Assembly (NCBI GenBank): GCA_018055515.1
Contig: JAGPHL010000011.1
Location: 1 to 25,072, forward strand
Source: Anaerolineae bacterium
GTDB lineage: Bacteria > Chloroflexota > Anaerolineae > B4-G1 > SLSP01
Direction of reading: 5' to 3'
DNA length: 25,072 bases
Part shown: one piece after another, positions 7,501 to 13,938 of the stretch
How positions within the stretch are numbered: position 1 is the stretch's first letter
Layout: every line of letters starts with the position of its first letter
Program-made: the position numbers and the translations under genes
The notes under the pieces: generated by a model
What the model was told of the DNA's origin: nothing
The model's database searches: none
What the model saw: the letters and a program-made list of their open reading frames with translations, nothing else

Positions 7501-7514
7501 AAGCAAGTTATAAT
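7487..7514 (+). promoter_or_regulatory. Predicted sigma-70 promoter for the signalling gene cluster
   Basis: A perfect TATAAT box (7509-7514) follows TTGCTG (7487-7492) with a 16-bp spacer. The -35 box lies in the last codons of recN. The leader to the first ATG at 7580 would be about 60 bases. Confidence 0.6.
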
Positions 7515-7579
7515 GGGGTTATGTAAGATTTTCACGGCACACTTTTGGTTTTCCTGAGATCGGAGTAAGGACGGCAGAA

Positions 7580-8440
7580 ATGGCGCTAAAAGGCAATTTG
7601 AAGGACTTCGGCATCACACAACTGCTGAACCTGATCAACCTGGCCCGTAAAACAGGGACGCTCTACCTGGAGGGTCCGCAAAGCAAGGCCTACCTGTGTT
7701 TCCGCGAGGGCGCGTTAGTGTACGCGGCGACGGATGGACAGGAACTCGCGTTGTTGCCTTTGCTACAAAAAGCGGGTAAGTTGACGGCGGAGCAGGCGCG
7801 CGTCATTGCGACCAACATGGGCAGCAAGCCCGACCGGGATGTGGCGCTGATGCTCATCCAGTCGGGACATGTCCAGCAGCAGGAACTGGTGCAGCTCGTG
7901 CGCCAACACATCACGGACACGGCTTACAGCGTGTTTTCCTGGAATGCGGGGACGTTCCGCTTCGAGCCGAACGAGTTGCCCATTCAGGGTAAGCTGGTGA
8001 GCTCGATTGCCCTGGAAAACGTCATCATGGAGGGGAGCCGGCGGCTCAAGGAGTGGGAACGGCTGCAGGAAGAGATCCCTTCCCTCGACGTGGCGCTGAA
8101 ATTTGCCGAGAAGCCCAACACGCCGTTGCGGGATGTGAATCTGACCGTAGAAGAGTGGCGGGTGATTTCCTTCGTCAATCCGCGCAACACCATCCGGCAG
8201 ATCGCGCAGTACAACAACATGAGCGAATTTCAGATTCGCAAGATCGTCTACGGCCTGCTGCAAGCGGGGTTGGTCGAAATCATTCGTCCGCCGCGGCAGA
8301 TGGCTGAGGCTGCGGTCGGGGAGACGCGGGGCGTTCGGTCGGAGGAGAAGGAACGTCCTGAGGCCGTGATGGGGGCACGCCGCCCTGATGTCAAGCGCGG
8401 CTTGATTCACAAGCTCATTGATCGCATTCGGGAGCTCTAG
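7580..8440 (+). CDS. PATAN / DUF4388 domain protein with winged-helix segment
   Basis: A 286-residue cytoplasmic protein. Residues 1-110 or so form a DUF4388 (PATAN) domain: it starts with LKGNLKDFGITQLLNLINLARKTGTL..., and has the family's YLCFREGALVYA strand. A helical region follows (LMLIQSGHVQQQELVQLVRQHI). Residues about 193-240 look like a winged helix (EEWRVISFVNPRNTIRQIAQ...IVYGLLQAGLVEII). The tail (about 245-286) is charged and probably flexible. PATAN domains occur in response regulators and in proteins encoded next to MglA-like GTPases. Here the GTPase gene starts three bases after the stop, so I infer that this protein binds or regulates that GTPase. GGAGTAAGG lies upstream of the ATG at a rather long distance. 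Confidence 0.82.
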   Translation: MALKGNLKDFGITQLLNLINLARKTGTLYLEGPQSKAYLCFREGALVYAATDGQELALLPLLQKAGKLTAEQARVIATNMGSKPDRDVALMLIQSGHVQQQELVQLVRQHITDTAYSVFSWNAGTFRFEPNELPIQGKLVSSIALENVIMEGSRRLKEWERLQEEIPSLDVALKFAEKPNTPLRDVNLTVEEWRVISFVNPRNTIRQIAQYNNMSEFQIRKIVYGLLQAGLVEIIRPPRQMAEAAVGETRGVRSEEKERPEAVMGARRPDVKRGLIHKLIDRIREL

Positions 8441-8443
8441 TCC

Positions 8444-8983
8444 ATGCAAACACTGAAGATCGTCGTGACGGGGCCCTTTGCTTCTGGGAAAACCGAATTC
8501 ATCCAGAGTGTGAGTGAAATTGATGTCGTTTCGACTGAAAGGAAGATCTCCAGCCGGGCCGAGCGCATTAAGGACGCGACGACGGTGGCGATGGATTTCG
8601 GTCGCATTACCATTGATGAGGAATTGATCCTCTATCTGTTTGGCACGCCGGGACAGCGCCGTTTCGATTTCATGTGGGAAATCCTCTCTGAGGGGATGCT
8701 GGGTTTCGTGGTGATGGTGGACAGCACCCGGCCGGAGACCTTCCGCGAGGCGCAGCGCATTTTAGACACTTTCCGCGCTTATTCGCCTGTGCCGTACATC
8801 GTCGCCGCCAACAAGCAGGACATACCGGATGCCTGGCCGGCCGACGACTTGCGCATCGTGCTCAAGATTGAGCCGGGCGTCAAGGTCGTCCCGTGCGTGG
8901 CGCGCGACCGTGAGAGCGTCAAGCAAGTGCTGTTGGAACTCCTGTATTCAATCCTCGAGGTCATGGATCAGACCGAAGAGTAA
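8444..8983 (+). CDS. Small Ras-like GTPase, CvnD / COG2229 type
   Basis: A 179-residue small GTPase. The P-loop is GPFASGKT (10-17). The T46-T47 region with TTVAMDFGRI resembles the switch I of the CvnD GTPases from streptomycete conservons. The G3 site reads LFGTPGQRRFDFMW (GTPGQ at 67-71), so the usual aspartate of DxxG is glycine, as I recall for this family. The G4 motif is NKQD (123-126), which favours guanine, and CVAR near 151-154 is the likely G5. There is no membrane anchor or lipid box. The gene starts three bases after the PATAN gene, so they are co-translated. In related systems such GTPases act as switches downstream of sensor kinases or with Roadblock partners; no Roadblock gene is visible here. 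Confidence 0.88.
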   Translation: MQTLKIVVTGPFASGKTEFIQSVSEIDVVSTERKISSRAERIKDATTVAMDFGRITIDEELILYLFGTPGQRRFDFMWEILSEGMLGFVVMVDSTRPETFREAQRILDTFRAYSPVPYIVAANKQDIPDAWPADDLRIVLKIEPGVKVVPCVARDRESVKQVLLELLYSILEVMDQTEE

Positions 8984-9014
8984 CCGTTTTTTAACCGAAC
9001 CGCAACGGCCCCTT

Positions 9015-9044
9015 TTGCTTCAGCTGCAAGAGGTGTGTTATCAT
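9015..9044 (+). promoter_or_regulatory. Possible sigma-70 promoter upstream of the first hydrolase
   Basis: TTGCTT (9015-9020), an 18-bp spacer and TATCAT (9039-9044) lie in the 93-base gap after the GTPase gene. The -10 box matches at five of six positions, the -35 box at three. Confidence 0.35.
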
Positions 9045-9076
9045 AGAAGCACTGGGGAGAGGCCGGAATTGATGTC

Positions 9077-9862
9077 ATGGTAGCCATTGTCACCGATCGT
9101 GGAATTGTCCACTACGAAGCCATCGGACGCGGCAAGCCGGTGATCTTGCTGCATTGCTGGTTGGGTTCGTGGAGCTATTGGCTTCCCACGATGCAGCTGT
9201 TGGCTTCCAGGTACAAGACCTACGCGCTGGATTTCTGGGGCTTTGGCGAGTCGGCCAAACACGGGGTATTCACCGTCGCCGAATATGTGGAGATGGTGAA
9301 TCAGTTCATGGAGCGCCTGGGCGTGGAACGCGCGCCGGTGATGGGGCACTCGATGGGGGGGACCGTCTCGCTGAGCCTGGCATTGATGTATCCGCAGCGG
9401 GTCTCGCGCGTGGCGGTGGCAGGTTCTCCCGTGGTCGGTTCGGGGCTGGCGGTGCCGCTCAAACTGGCCGGTAACCGGCGCATTGCCGGATTGCTGTATC
9501 GGTTCCCGCGCGCTTTCGCTTTTGGGATGCGGATCGCCTCGCGGTTTTACGCCCGCGACTGGCGCACCTGGTACAACATGTTTCAAAAGGACTTATCCAG
9601 CACCACGATGAACTCTTTTTCGGATAGCATCCGCGATTTGCGCTTTACCGATTTGCGCCCTCGTTTGCAAGAGCTGCGCATCCCGGTCATGGGCGTTTAT
9701 GGGGTTAAGGACAATATCGTGGATCCCCATCAGGGCCACGTGTTGCAGACCGGAGTCAAACATGCGCTGATCCATTACTTTGAAGGCTCCGGGCATTTTC
9801 CCATGCTGGATGAAAAAGACCATTTTAACCAGGTTGTGCAGAATTTTCTGGATCTGCAGTAA
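9077..9862 (+). CDS. Alpha/beta-fold hydrolase with intact catalytic triad
   Basis: A 261-residue alpha/beta hydrolase. The oxyanion region is LLHCWLGSW (24-32). The nucleophile elbow is GHSMGG with Ser92. Asp212 (YGVKDN) and His240 (GSGHFPML) complete the triad. The cap region (about 120-185) is basic and aromatic. No signal peptide is seen, so it acts inside the cell, probably on an ester or thioester; the substrate is unknown. It is a close paralogue of the protein at 18713-19501: both share HYEA(I/L)GRGKP, WLGSW.YW.PTM and YALDFWGFG. The stop is two bases before the V4R gene, so the two are coupled. The purine-rich GGGGAGAGG lies about 14 bases before the ATG, a long spacing, but no better start exists. 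Confidence 0.87.
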   Translation: MVAIVTDRGIVHYEAIGRGKPVILLHCWLGSWSYWLPTMQLLASRYKTYALDFWGFGESAKHGVFTVAEYVEMVNQFMERLGVERAPVMGHSMGGTVSLSLALMYPQRVSRVAVAGSPVVGSGLAVPLKLAGNRRIAGLLYRFPRAFAFGMRIASRFYARDWRTWYNMFQKDLSSTTMNSFSDSIRDLRFTDLRPRLQELRIPVMGVYGVKDNIVDPHQGHVLQTGVKHALIHYFEGSGHFPMLDEKDHFNQVVQNFLDLQ

Positions 9863-9864
9863 CG

Positions 9865-10524
9865 ATGGCGCAGCGGTTTGAGGCGGGGCTCGCGGGAGAC
9901 GACGCGCACGCGGAGGGGTACTTTCCCAACAAATTCGCGCGCATTTTGCTCCTATCGCTGGAGGAAGTGCTCGGAACCAACAGCCTGAAGGCCGTGTTGA
10001 CGGCGGCCCGTCTTCCGGAGCTGGGCGAGCAGCCATTGCCGACCAATTTCGAGCCGGCCTTGCCGTTTACGGCGGTGGCGCAGCTGTTCACGGCGATAGA
10101 TGAATTGCACGGAGCGCACAGCGGGCAACAGCTTTGTTGGCGCGCGGGGCGTGTCGCGTTTCGGTATGGCGTCCAGGATTTTGGCGGCTTGCTGAGCGTC
10201 GCCGACGTGATGTTCCGCATTCTACCGCTCACTTTCCGGGTGCGCCTGAGCCTGGAGGTCCTGGCGGAGATCCTCAACCGCTATGCGGCGCAGCAGGTGC
10301 AACTATCGGAGACGGCGGAGAGCTACTTCTGGATCATGAAGCAGTGCGGCTTTTGTTGGGGCTGGCGGGCGAGCTATCCGGTCTGCTCTCTGATGACGGG
10401 ATTGTTGGCGGAGACGCTGTATTGGGCAAGCGGGGGCAAGCCCTTCGAGGTCGCAGAAGTGACGTGCATCGCCTTAGGGGATCCCGCCTGCATGTTCCAG
10501 ATTGGGCGGACGCCTGGAGTGTAA
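9865..10524 (+). CDS. V4R (4-vinyl-reductase fold) sensor-like protein
   Basis: A 219-residue protein whose C-terminal half is a V4R domain. The domain carries Cys161, Cys164 (CGFCWGW), Cys174 and the family ending TCIALGDPACMFQIG with Cys201 and Cys209. V4R domains bind small ligands and, in several cases, metal through such cysteines. They occur in XylR-type activators and near BchJ of bacteriochlorophyll synthesis. The N-terminal half (NKFARILLLSLEEVLG...) resembles the helical part of HNOB-like and V4R proteins. There is no DNA-binding or output domain, so it may sense a hydrophobic ligand or carry it for neighbouring enzymes. It starts two bases after the hydrolase stop. No photosynthesis genes are present, so a pigment role is unlikely. 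Confidence 0.78.
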   Translation: MAQRFEAGLAGDDAHAEGYFPNKFARILLLSLEEVLGTNSLKAVLTAARLPELGEQPLPTNFEPALPFTAVAQLFTAIDELHGAHSGQQLCWRAGRVAFRYGVQDFGGLLSVADVMFRILPLTFRVRLSLEVLAEILNRYAAQQVQLSETAESYFWIMKQCGFCWGWRASYPVCSLMTGLLAETLYWASGGKPFEVAEVTCIALGDPACMFQIGRTPGV

Positions 10525-10530
10525 CCGTCC

Positions 10531-10565
10531 GTGACGCTGGGTGGGTTCTGTGACGCTGGGTGGGT
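10531..10565 (+). repeat. Tandem 16-bp direct repeat before the beta-helix gene
   Basis: GTGACGCTGGGTGGGT occurs at 10531-10546 and exactly again at 10550-10565, a 19-bp period. It fills most of the 55-base gap between the V4R gene and the next start at 10580. It may be a recent small duplication or a paired protein-binding site. Confidence 0.75.
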
Positions 10566-10579
10566 AAGGAAGCAGCTCG

Positions 10580-11833
10580 GTGCGTAAAATCATCCTGCGC
10601 GAAAAACGCAAAATACCGCCGTTCAACGAGCCCGCGCGCGATCTGAGCGTGCTGTGTAAGCCGTTGTGGCTCCATCAACGGGACATCCTGGTGCCCTACA
10701 CGACCGAAGAGCTGGAGGTGGATTCTCTTTCCGAGATCGGGCATGACCGTGTCGAGACGCTCGTGTACCGTGAGAATCTCTATTTCGATCAGCCCTTCAT
10801 TGACGAATTTATCGTGCAGGCGCGTAGCCTGGGGAAGGCCTGTCAGGTGGCCTTCGAGCTGGATGACCCCGCCATTTCGCAACATGCGATCTATTTGCAG
10901 CGGGGCATTCGACGTCAGGGCAACGTGTATGTGGCGGACTTGTGGTATTATCCCTACGGCATCGAGCCGGTGGTGCGCCCGCTGGTGATGCACACTGAGC
11001 CGCGGGAAGCGGGATACTACCATGTGCCGACTCACATGTCCAACGTCTACGGCGATTTGGTGTATCAGCTGCCTACCAAGGCGTTCCTTTCTGTTGAGCA
11101 CTGGATCCACATCCTTTTTGCCAACGTCATGTTTGGCATTTTTTCCATTGGGGCGCGTTTCGAGCGCTCTCTGGAAAAGGACTTGGGGCTGAACCTGCGC
11201 TTGTTGTGGCAGGCGATGCTCGAGCGCCGGCAACTGCTGGGGAGCTCCGCCCTGGTGCAAGTGGGCAAGAATTGTCAGATTGATCCTACCGCGATCATCC
11301 AGGGGCCGACGATCATCGGTAACAACGTCACGATTGGGGCAGGAGCCATGATCGCCAACTGCGTGTTGGGTGACAATGTGAATATCGCTCACGGCTGTCA
11401 GCTGCTGCTGAGCGTCCTCGGCGATGGGACGTTCCTGCCTTTTCGCGCCTCGCTGTTCGAGACGGTGCTGATGGAAGATTGCATGGTGGCGCAGAATACC
11501 TGCTTGCAGATGTGCGTCGTGGGACGGGAGACGTTCATCGGCGCGGGCAACACCTTCACCGATTTCAACCTGGTCCCGACTATTCCCATTCGATCGCACT
11601 TCGGCGGACGCCTGGAAAACACCGGTCTGTCGGTGATCGGTTCGGCGGTAGGGCATCATGTCCGCATTGGTTCAGGGATGGTCATTTTCCCGGCGCGGAT
11701 GATTGAGTCCGATGTGATCCTGTTTGCCTCGCCTGAGCGCCGGGTCATTGACCGGAACATTACTTACGAGGACAGCGATCACTGGAAGCTGCCGAATCCG
11801 GAGATCGCGCATCCAAGATTGTATCCTCGTTAA
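10580..11833 (+). CDS. Left-handed beta-helix (hexapeptide repeat) protein, transferase-like
   Basis: A 417-residue protein. Residues about 225-385 contain hexapeptide repeats typical of left-handed beta-helix acyl- or nucleotidyl-transferases: VGKNCQIDPTAIIQGPTIIG, then NNVTIGAGAMIANCVLGDNV, and later IGSAVGHHVRIGSGMVI. The first 220 residues form a separate domain (LCKPLWLHQRDILVPY..., LWYYPYGIEPVVRPLVMH, VEHWIHILFANVMFGIF) that I do not recognise. The hydrophobic stretch at about 175-192 could be membrane-associated. The start is GTG at 10580 with AAGGAAG about ten bases before it. It sits just before the acyl-ACP-reductase-like gene, so a lipid or acyl substrate is possible. I cannot name the reaction. 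Confidence 0.7.
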   Translation: MRKIILREKRKIPPFNEPARDLSVLCKPLWLHQRDILVPYTTEELEVDSLSEIGHDRVETLVYRENLYFDQPFIDEFIVQARSLGKACQVAFELDDPAISQHAIYLQRGIRRQGNVYVADLWYYPYGIEPVVRPLVMHTEPREAGYYHVPTHMSNVYGDLVYQLPTKAFLSVEHWIHILFANVMFGIFSIGARFERSLEKDLGLNLRLLWQAMLERRQLLGSSALVQVGKNCQIDPTAIIQGPTIIGNNVTIGAGAMIANCVLGDNVNIAHGCQLLLSVLGDGTFLPFRASLFETVLMEDCMVAQNTCLQMCVVGRETFIGAGNTFTDFNLVPTIPIRSHFGGRLENTGLSVIGSAVGHHVRIGSGMVIFPARMIESDVILFASPERRVIDRNITYEDSDHWKLPNPEIAHPRLYPR

Positions 11834-11847
11834 AACGCGAAAAATTT

Positions 11848-12924
11848 ATGGATGCGTTTGCCTTTATCATTCACCCGCTGTCGGCCAAACGCGATGTGGC
11901 GCGCAAGTATCCGCTGCTGGGGCGGATGTTGCCTGAGCCGGTGATTGATTTTGCCTCGCGCTTTTGGCCGCCGGTGTATATCTCCCATGTCACCGGGGTG
12001 CGCTCGGCGGCGACGGGCAAAGAGATCGAGGGGTGGTTGCTCGCCGTGCCCTACACCGTGCAGCGGATGTTGCATCTGCCGCCAACGGAGGTGTACCGTA
12101 AAATCATCGCTGCGGGGCGGATGGCGGAGCGCTTGGGGGCGCAAATCCTGGGGCTAGGGGCCTACACCTCAGTCGTGGGAGATGGCGGGGTGACGATCGC
12201 CCGCGCTCTGGATCTGGCCGTCACGTCCGGCGACAGCTACACCGCGGCGCTGGCCATTCGCGCGACCCGTGAGGCGATGCGGCGGATGGAGTACGATCCC
12301 GCCGCCGTGACTCTGGCGGTGGTCGGCGCGGCCGGGGCTATCGGCAGCATCGTGACGCAAAGTCTGGCGCGTGAATTCGGCTCGGTGCTGTTGGTTGGAC
12401 GTGAGTTGCGACACCTGGAGCCCCTTGGCGAGCGACTGCGGGCCAGCGGGGCGCCTGAAGTGCGGCTTTCTACAGAAGTCGCCGATATTCAACAGGCGGA
12501 AGTGGTGATCACCGTGACCAGTGCGGGGGGAAACCTGGTACGCCCGGAGCACTTACGTCGCGGAGCGGTGGTCTGTGATGTTTCGCGCCCGAGGGACGTC
12601 TCCTGGCAGGTAGCGCAGGCGCGAGATGACGTGCTTGTCTTCGATGGCGGATTGGCGGAAGTGCCCGGCGCGGTAGATTTCGGCTTCGATTATGGGCTGC
12701 CGCCGACGTTGACTTTTGGATGCATGGCAGAGACCATGACCCTGGCGCTGGAAGGGCGCTTCGAGGATTATTCTTTGGGCAAAGACTTAACGCTGGAGCA
12801 GATGGAGGACATAGACGCCCTGGCGGAAAAGCACGGCTTCCGCCTGGCAGCTCTGCGCAGTTTCGAGCAGGTGCTGCCTGACGCAACCATCGCGCGCGTC
12901 AAGGCCCAAGCGCGAGCAACCTGA
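11848..12924 (+). CDS. Acyl-ACP reductase (AAR)-like NAD(P)-dependent dehydrogenase
   Basis: A 358-residue protein with a Rossmann fold that resembles the cyanobacterial long-chain acyl-ACP reductase along its whole length. Shared landmarks are LGLGAYTSVV (AAR: ALGGFSSIV), TSGDSYTAA (TTGNTHTAY), the nucleotide-binding VVGAAGAIGS (158-167; CGATGDIGS), GCMAETMTLALEG with Cys292 (ACFAEAILLEFEG, which holds the AAR active cysteine) and MEDIDALAEKHGF (MEAIGEASVKHGF). These comparisons are from memory. AAR reduces acyl-ACP to fatty aldehyde for alkane formation in cyanobacteria. No aldehyde-deformylating oxygenase lies nearby. General annotation might call it shikimate dehydrogenase-like because of the fold. 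It starts 14 bases after the beta-helix gene without a clear ribosome site. Confidence 0.72.
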   Translation: MDAFAFIIHPLSAKRDVARKYPLLGRMLPEPVIDFASRFWPPVYISHVTGVRSAATGKEIEGWLLAVPYTVQRMLHLPPTEVYRKIIAAGRMAERLGAQILGLGAYTSVVGDGGVTIARALDLAVTSGDSYTAALAIRATREAMRRMEYDPAAVTLAVVGAAGAIGSIVTQSLAREFGSVLLVGRELRHLEPLGERLRASGAPEVRLSTEVADIQQAEVVITVTSAGGNLVRPEHLRRGAVVCDVSRPRDVSWQVAQARDDVLVFDGGLAEVPGAVDFGFDYGLPPTLTFGCMAETMTLALEGRFEDYSLGKDLTLEQMEDIDALAEKHGFRLAALRSFEQVLPDATIARVKAQARAT

Positions 12925-12977
12925 GGTCACAAAGGCACCCCCGACCCACCGTGGATTCGCGGGGCAGGAGGTAGGAC

Positions 12978-13871
12978 ATGAGTGAAGGCCGTATTCTGGT
13001 AGTGGAAGACGATCCCGACATCTCCAACATGTTACAGCTGTACTTCAGATCCCTGGAGTACGAAGTGCATGTCGCGCCGCGGGGACAGGATGCGCTTGAG
13101 GTAACGCGACAGTTGCTTCCCAATGTGATCGTCCTGGACATCATGCTTCCCGACATTGACGGGTATGAAGTCTGCCGGCAGCTGCGTACCAACCTGCGCA
13201 CCAGTCATATCCCCATTCTTTTTCTCACGCAGAAAGACGAACGCAGCGACAAAATCCACGGCCTGGAGCTGGGCGCCGATGACTACATCACCAAGCCCTT
13301 CGACGTGGAAGAGCTGCGGTTGCGCGTGCGGAACACCATCAAGCGTGCCGAGATCGAGAGTCTGACAAGCCCGACGACCGGCCTGCCGAGCGGCCGGCTG
13401 ATTGAGCAACAATTGCGGCAGCTGCTGCGCCTGGCGGATTGGGGCATCCTCTACATTGGCATTCCGGGGTTGGACGCTTTCAACGAGGTGTATGGCTTCG
13501 TGGCCGGCGAGGAGGTGTTACGCTTCACAGCGCTGGTGCTCAATGAGGCCGTGGAGCGCCTCGGCCATCCGGAGGACTTCATCGGGCACATCGGAGGCGA
13601 TAACTTCATTGTCATTACCCGCAAAGCGATCATGTCGCAGCTCAAAGAGGAGCTCGAACGGCGCTTCGAGGAGAATGTAGGGACGCACTACGACTTCATG
13701 ACCCGGATGCAGGGATACCTGGTGGTGCATGACAGCCATGGTGAGGAAAAACATGTGCCCTTGATGCGTCTGCAGATCGGCATGCTTTCAGCCGATGAGG
13801 GCCCTTTCACTGACATTCGTGAGGTGACCGAGGCGGCAGCCGAAGCGCGCCGGCGGGTGCGGAAATCTTAA
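12978..13871 (+). CDS. Response regulator: receiver plus degenerate GGDEF domain
   Basis: A 297-residue protein. Residues 1-122 are a receiver domain with the acidic pair in VVEDDPD (9-14), the phosphoacceptor Asp54 (VLDIMLPDIDG), Thr84 and Lys106 (DYITKPF). After a short linker, residues about 133-295 have a GGDEF-like fold (TTGLPSGRLIEQQL, then IGIPGLDAFNEVYGFVAGEEVL). The signature reads GGDNF (206-210), so the glutamate needed for cyclic-di-GMP synthesis is lost; it is probably inactive as a cyclase and may bind GTP or act as a protein-interaction domain. AGGAGG (12966-12972 region) lies six bases before the ATG. It precedes the hybrid kinase gene and is a likely target of its phosphorelay. 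Confidence 0.88.
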   Translation: MSEGRILVVEDDPDISNMLQLYFRSLEYEVHVAPRGQDALEVTRQLLPNVIVLDIMLPDIDGYEVCRQLRTNLRTSHIPILFLTQKDERSDKIHGLELGADDYITKPFDVEELRLRVRNTIKRAEIESLTSPTTGLPSGRLIEQQLRQLLRLADWGILYIGIPGLDAFNEVYGFVAGEEVLRFTALVLNEAVERLGHPEDFIGHIGGDNFIVITRKAIMSQLKEELERRFEENVGTHYDFMTRMQGYLVVHDSHGEEKHVPLMRLQIGMLSADEGPFTDIREVTEAAAEARRRVRKS

Positions 13872-13938
13872 TTCCGTGGACTTTTTTGCAATACTGACCC
13901 ATGGGGACGTAAAAATTATTTGGGGTTGATCGGGCAAG

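Noticed and set aside
9865..10524. Bacteriochlorophyll 4-vinyl reductase (BchJ)
   Set aside because: Only the V4R fold is shared; there are no pigment-synthesis genes in the window.
10334..11659. 441-codon minus-strand open frame
   Set aside because: Antisense to the V4R and beta-helix genes; low-complexity His/Gln/Arg composition and no ribosome site.
11848..12924. Shikimate dehydrogenase
   Set aside because: Only the Rossmann motif is shared; the overall order of conserved blocks fits acyl-ACP reductase better.
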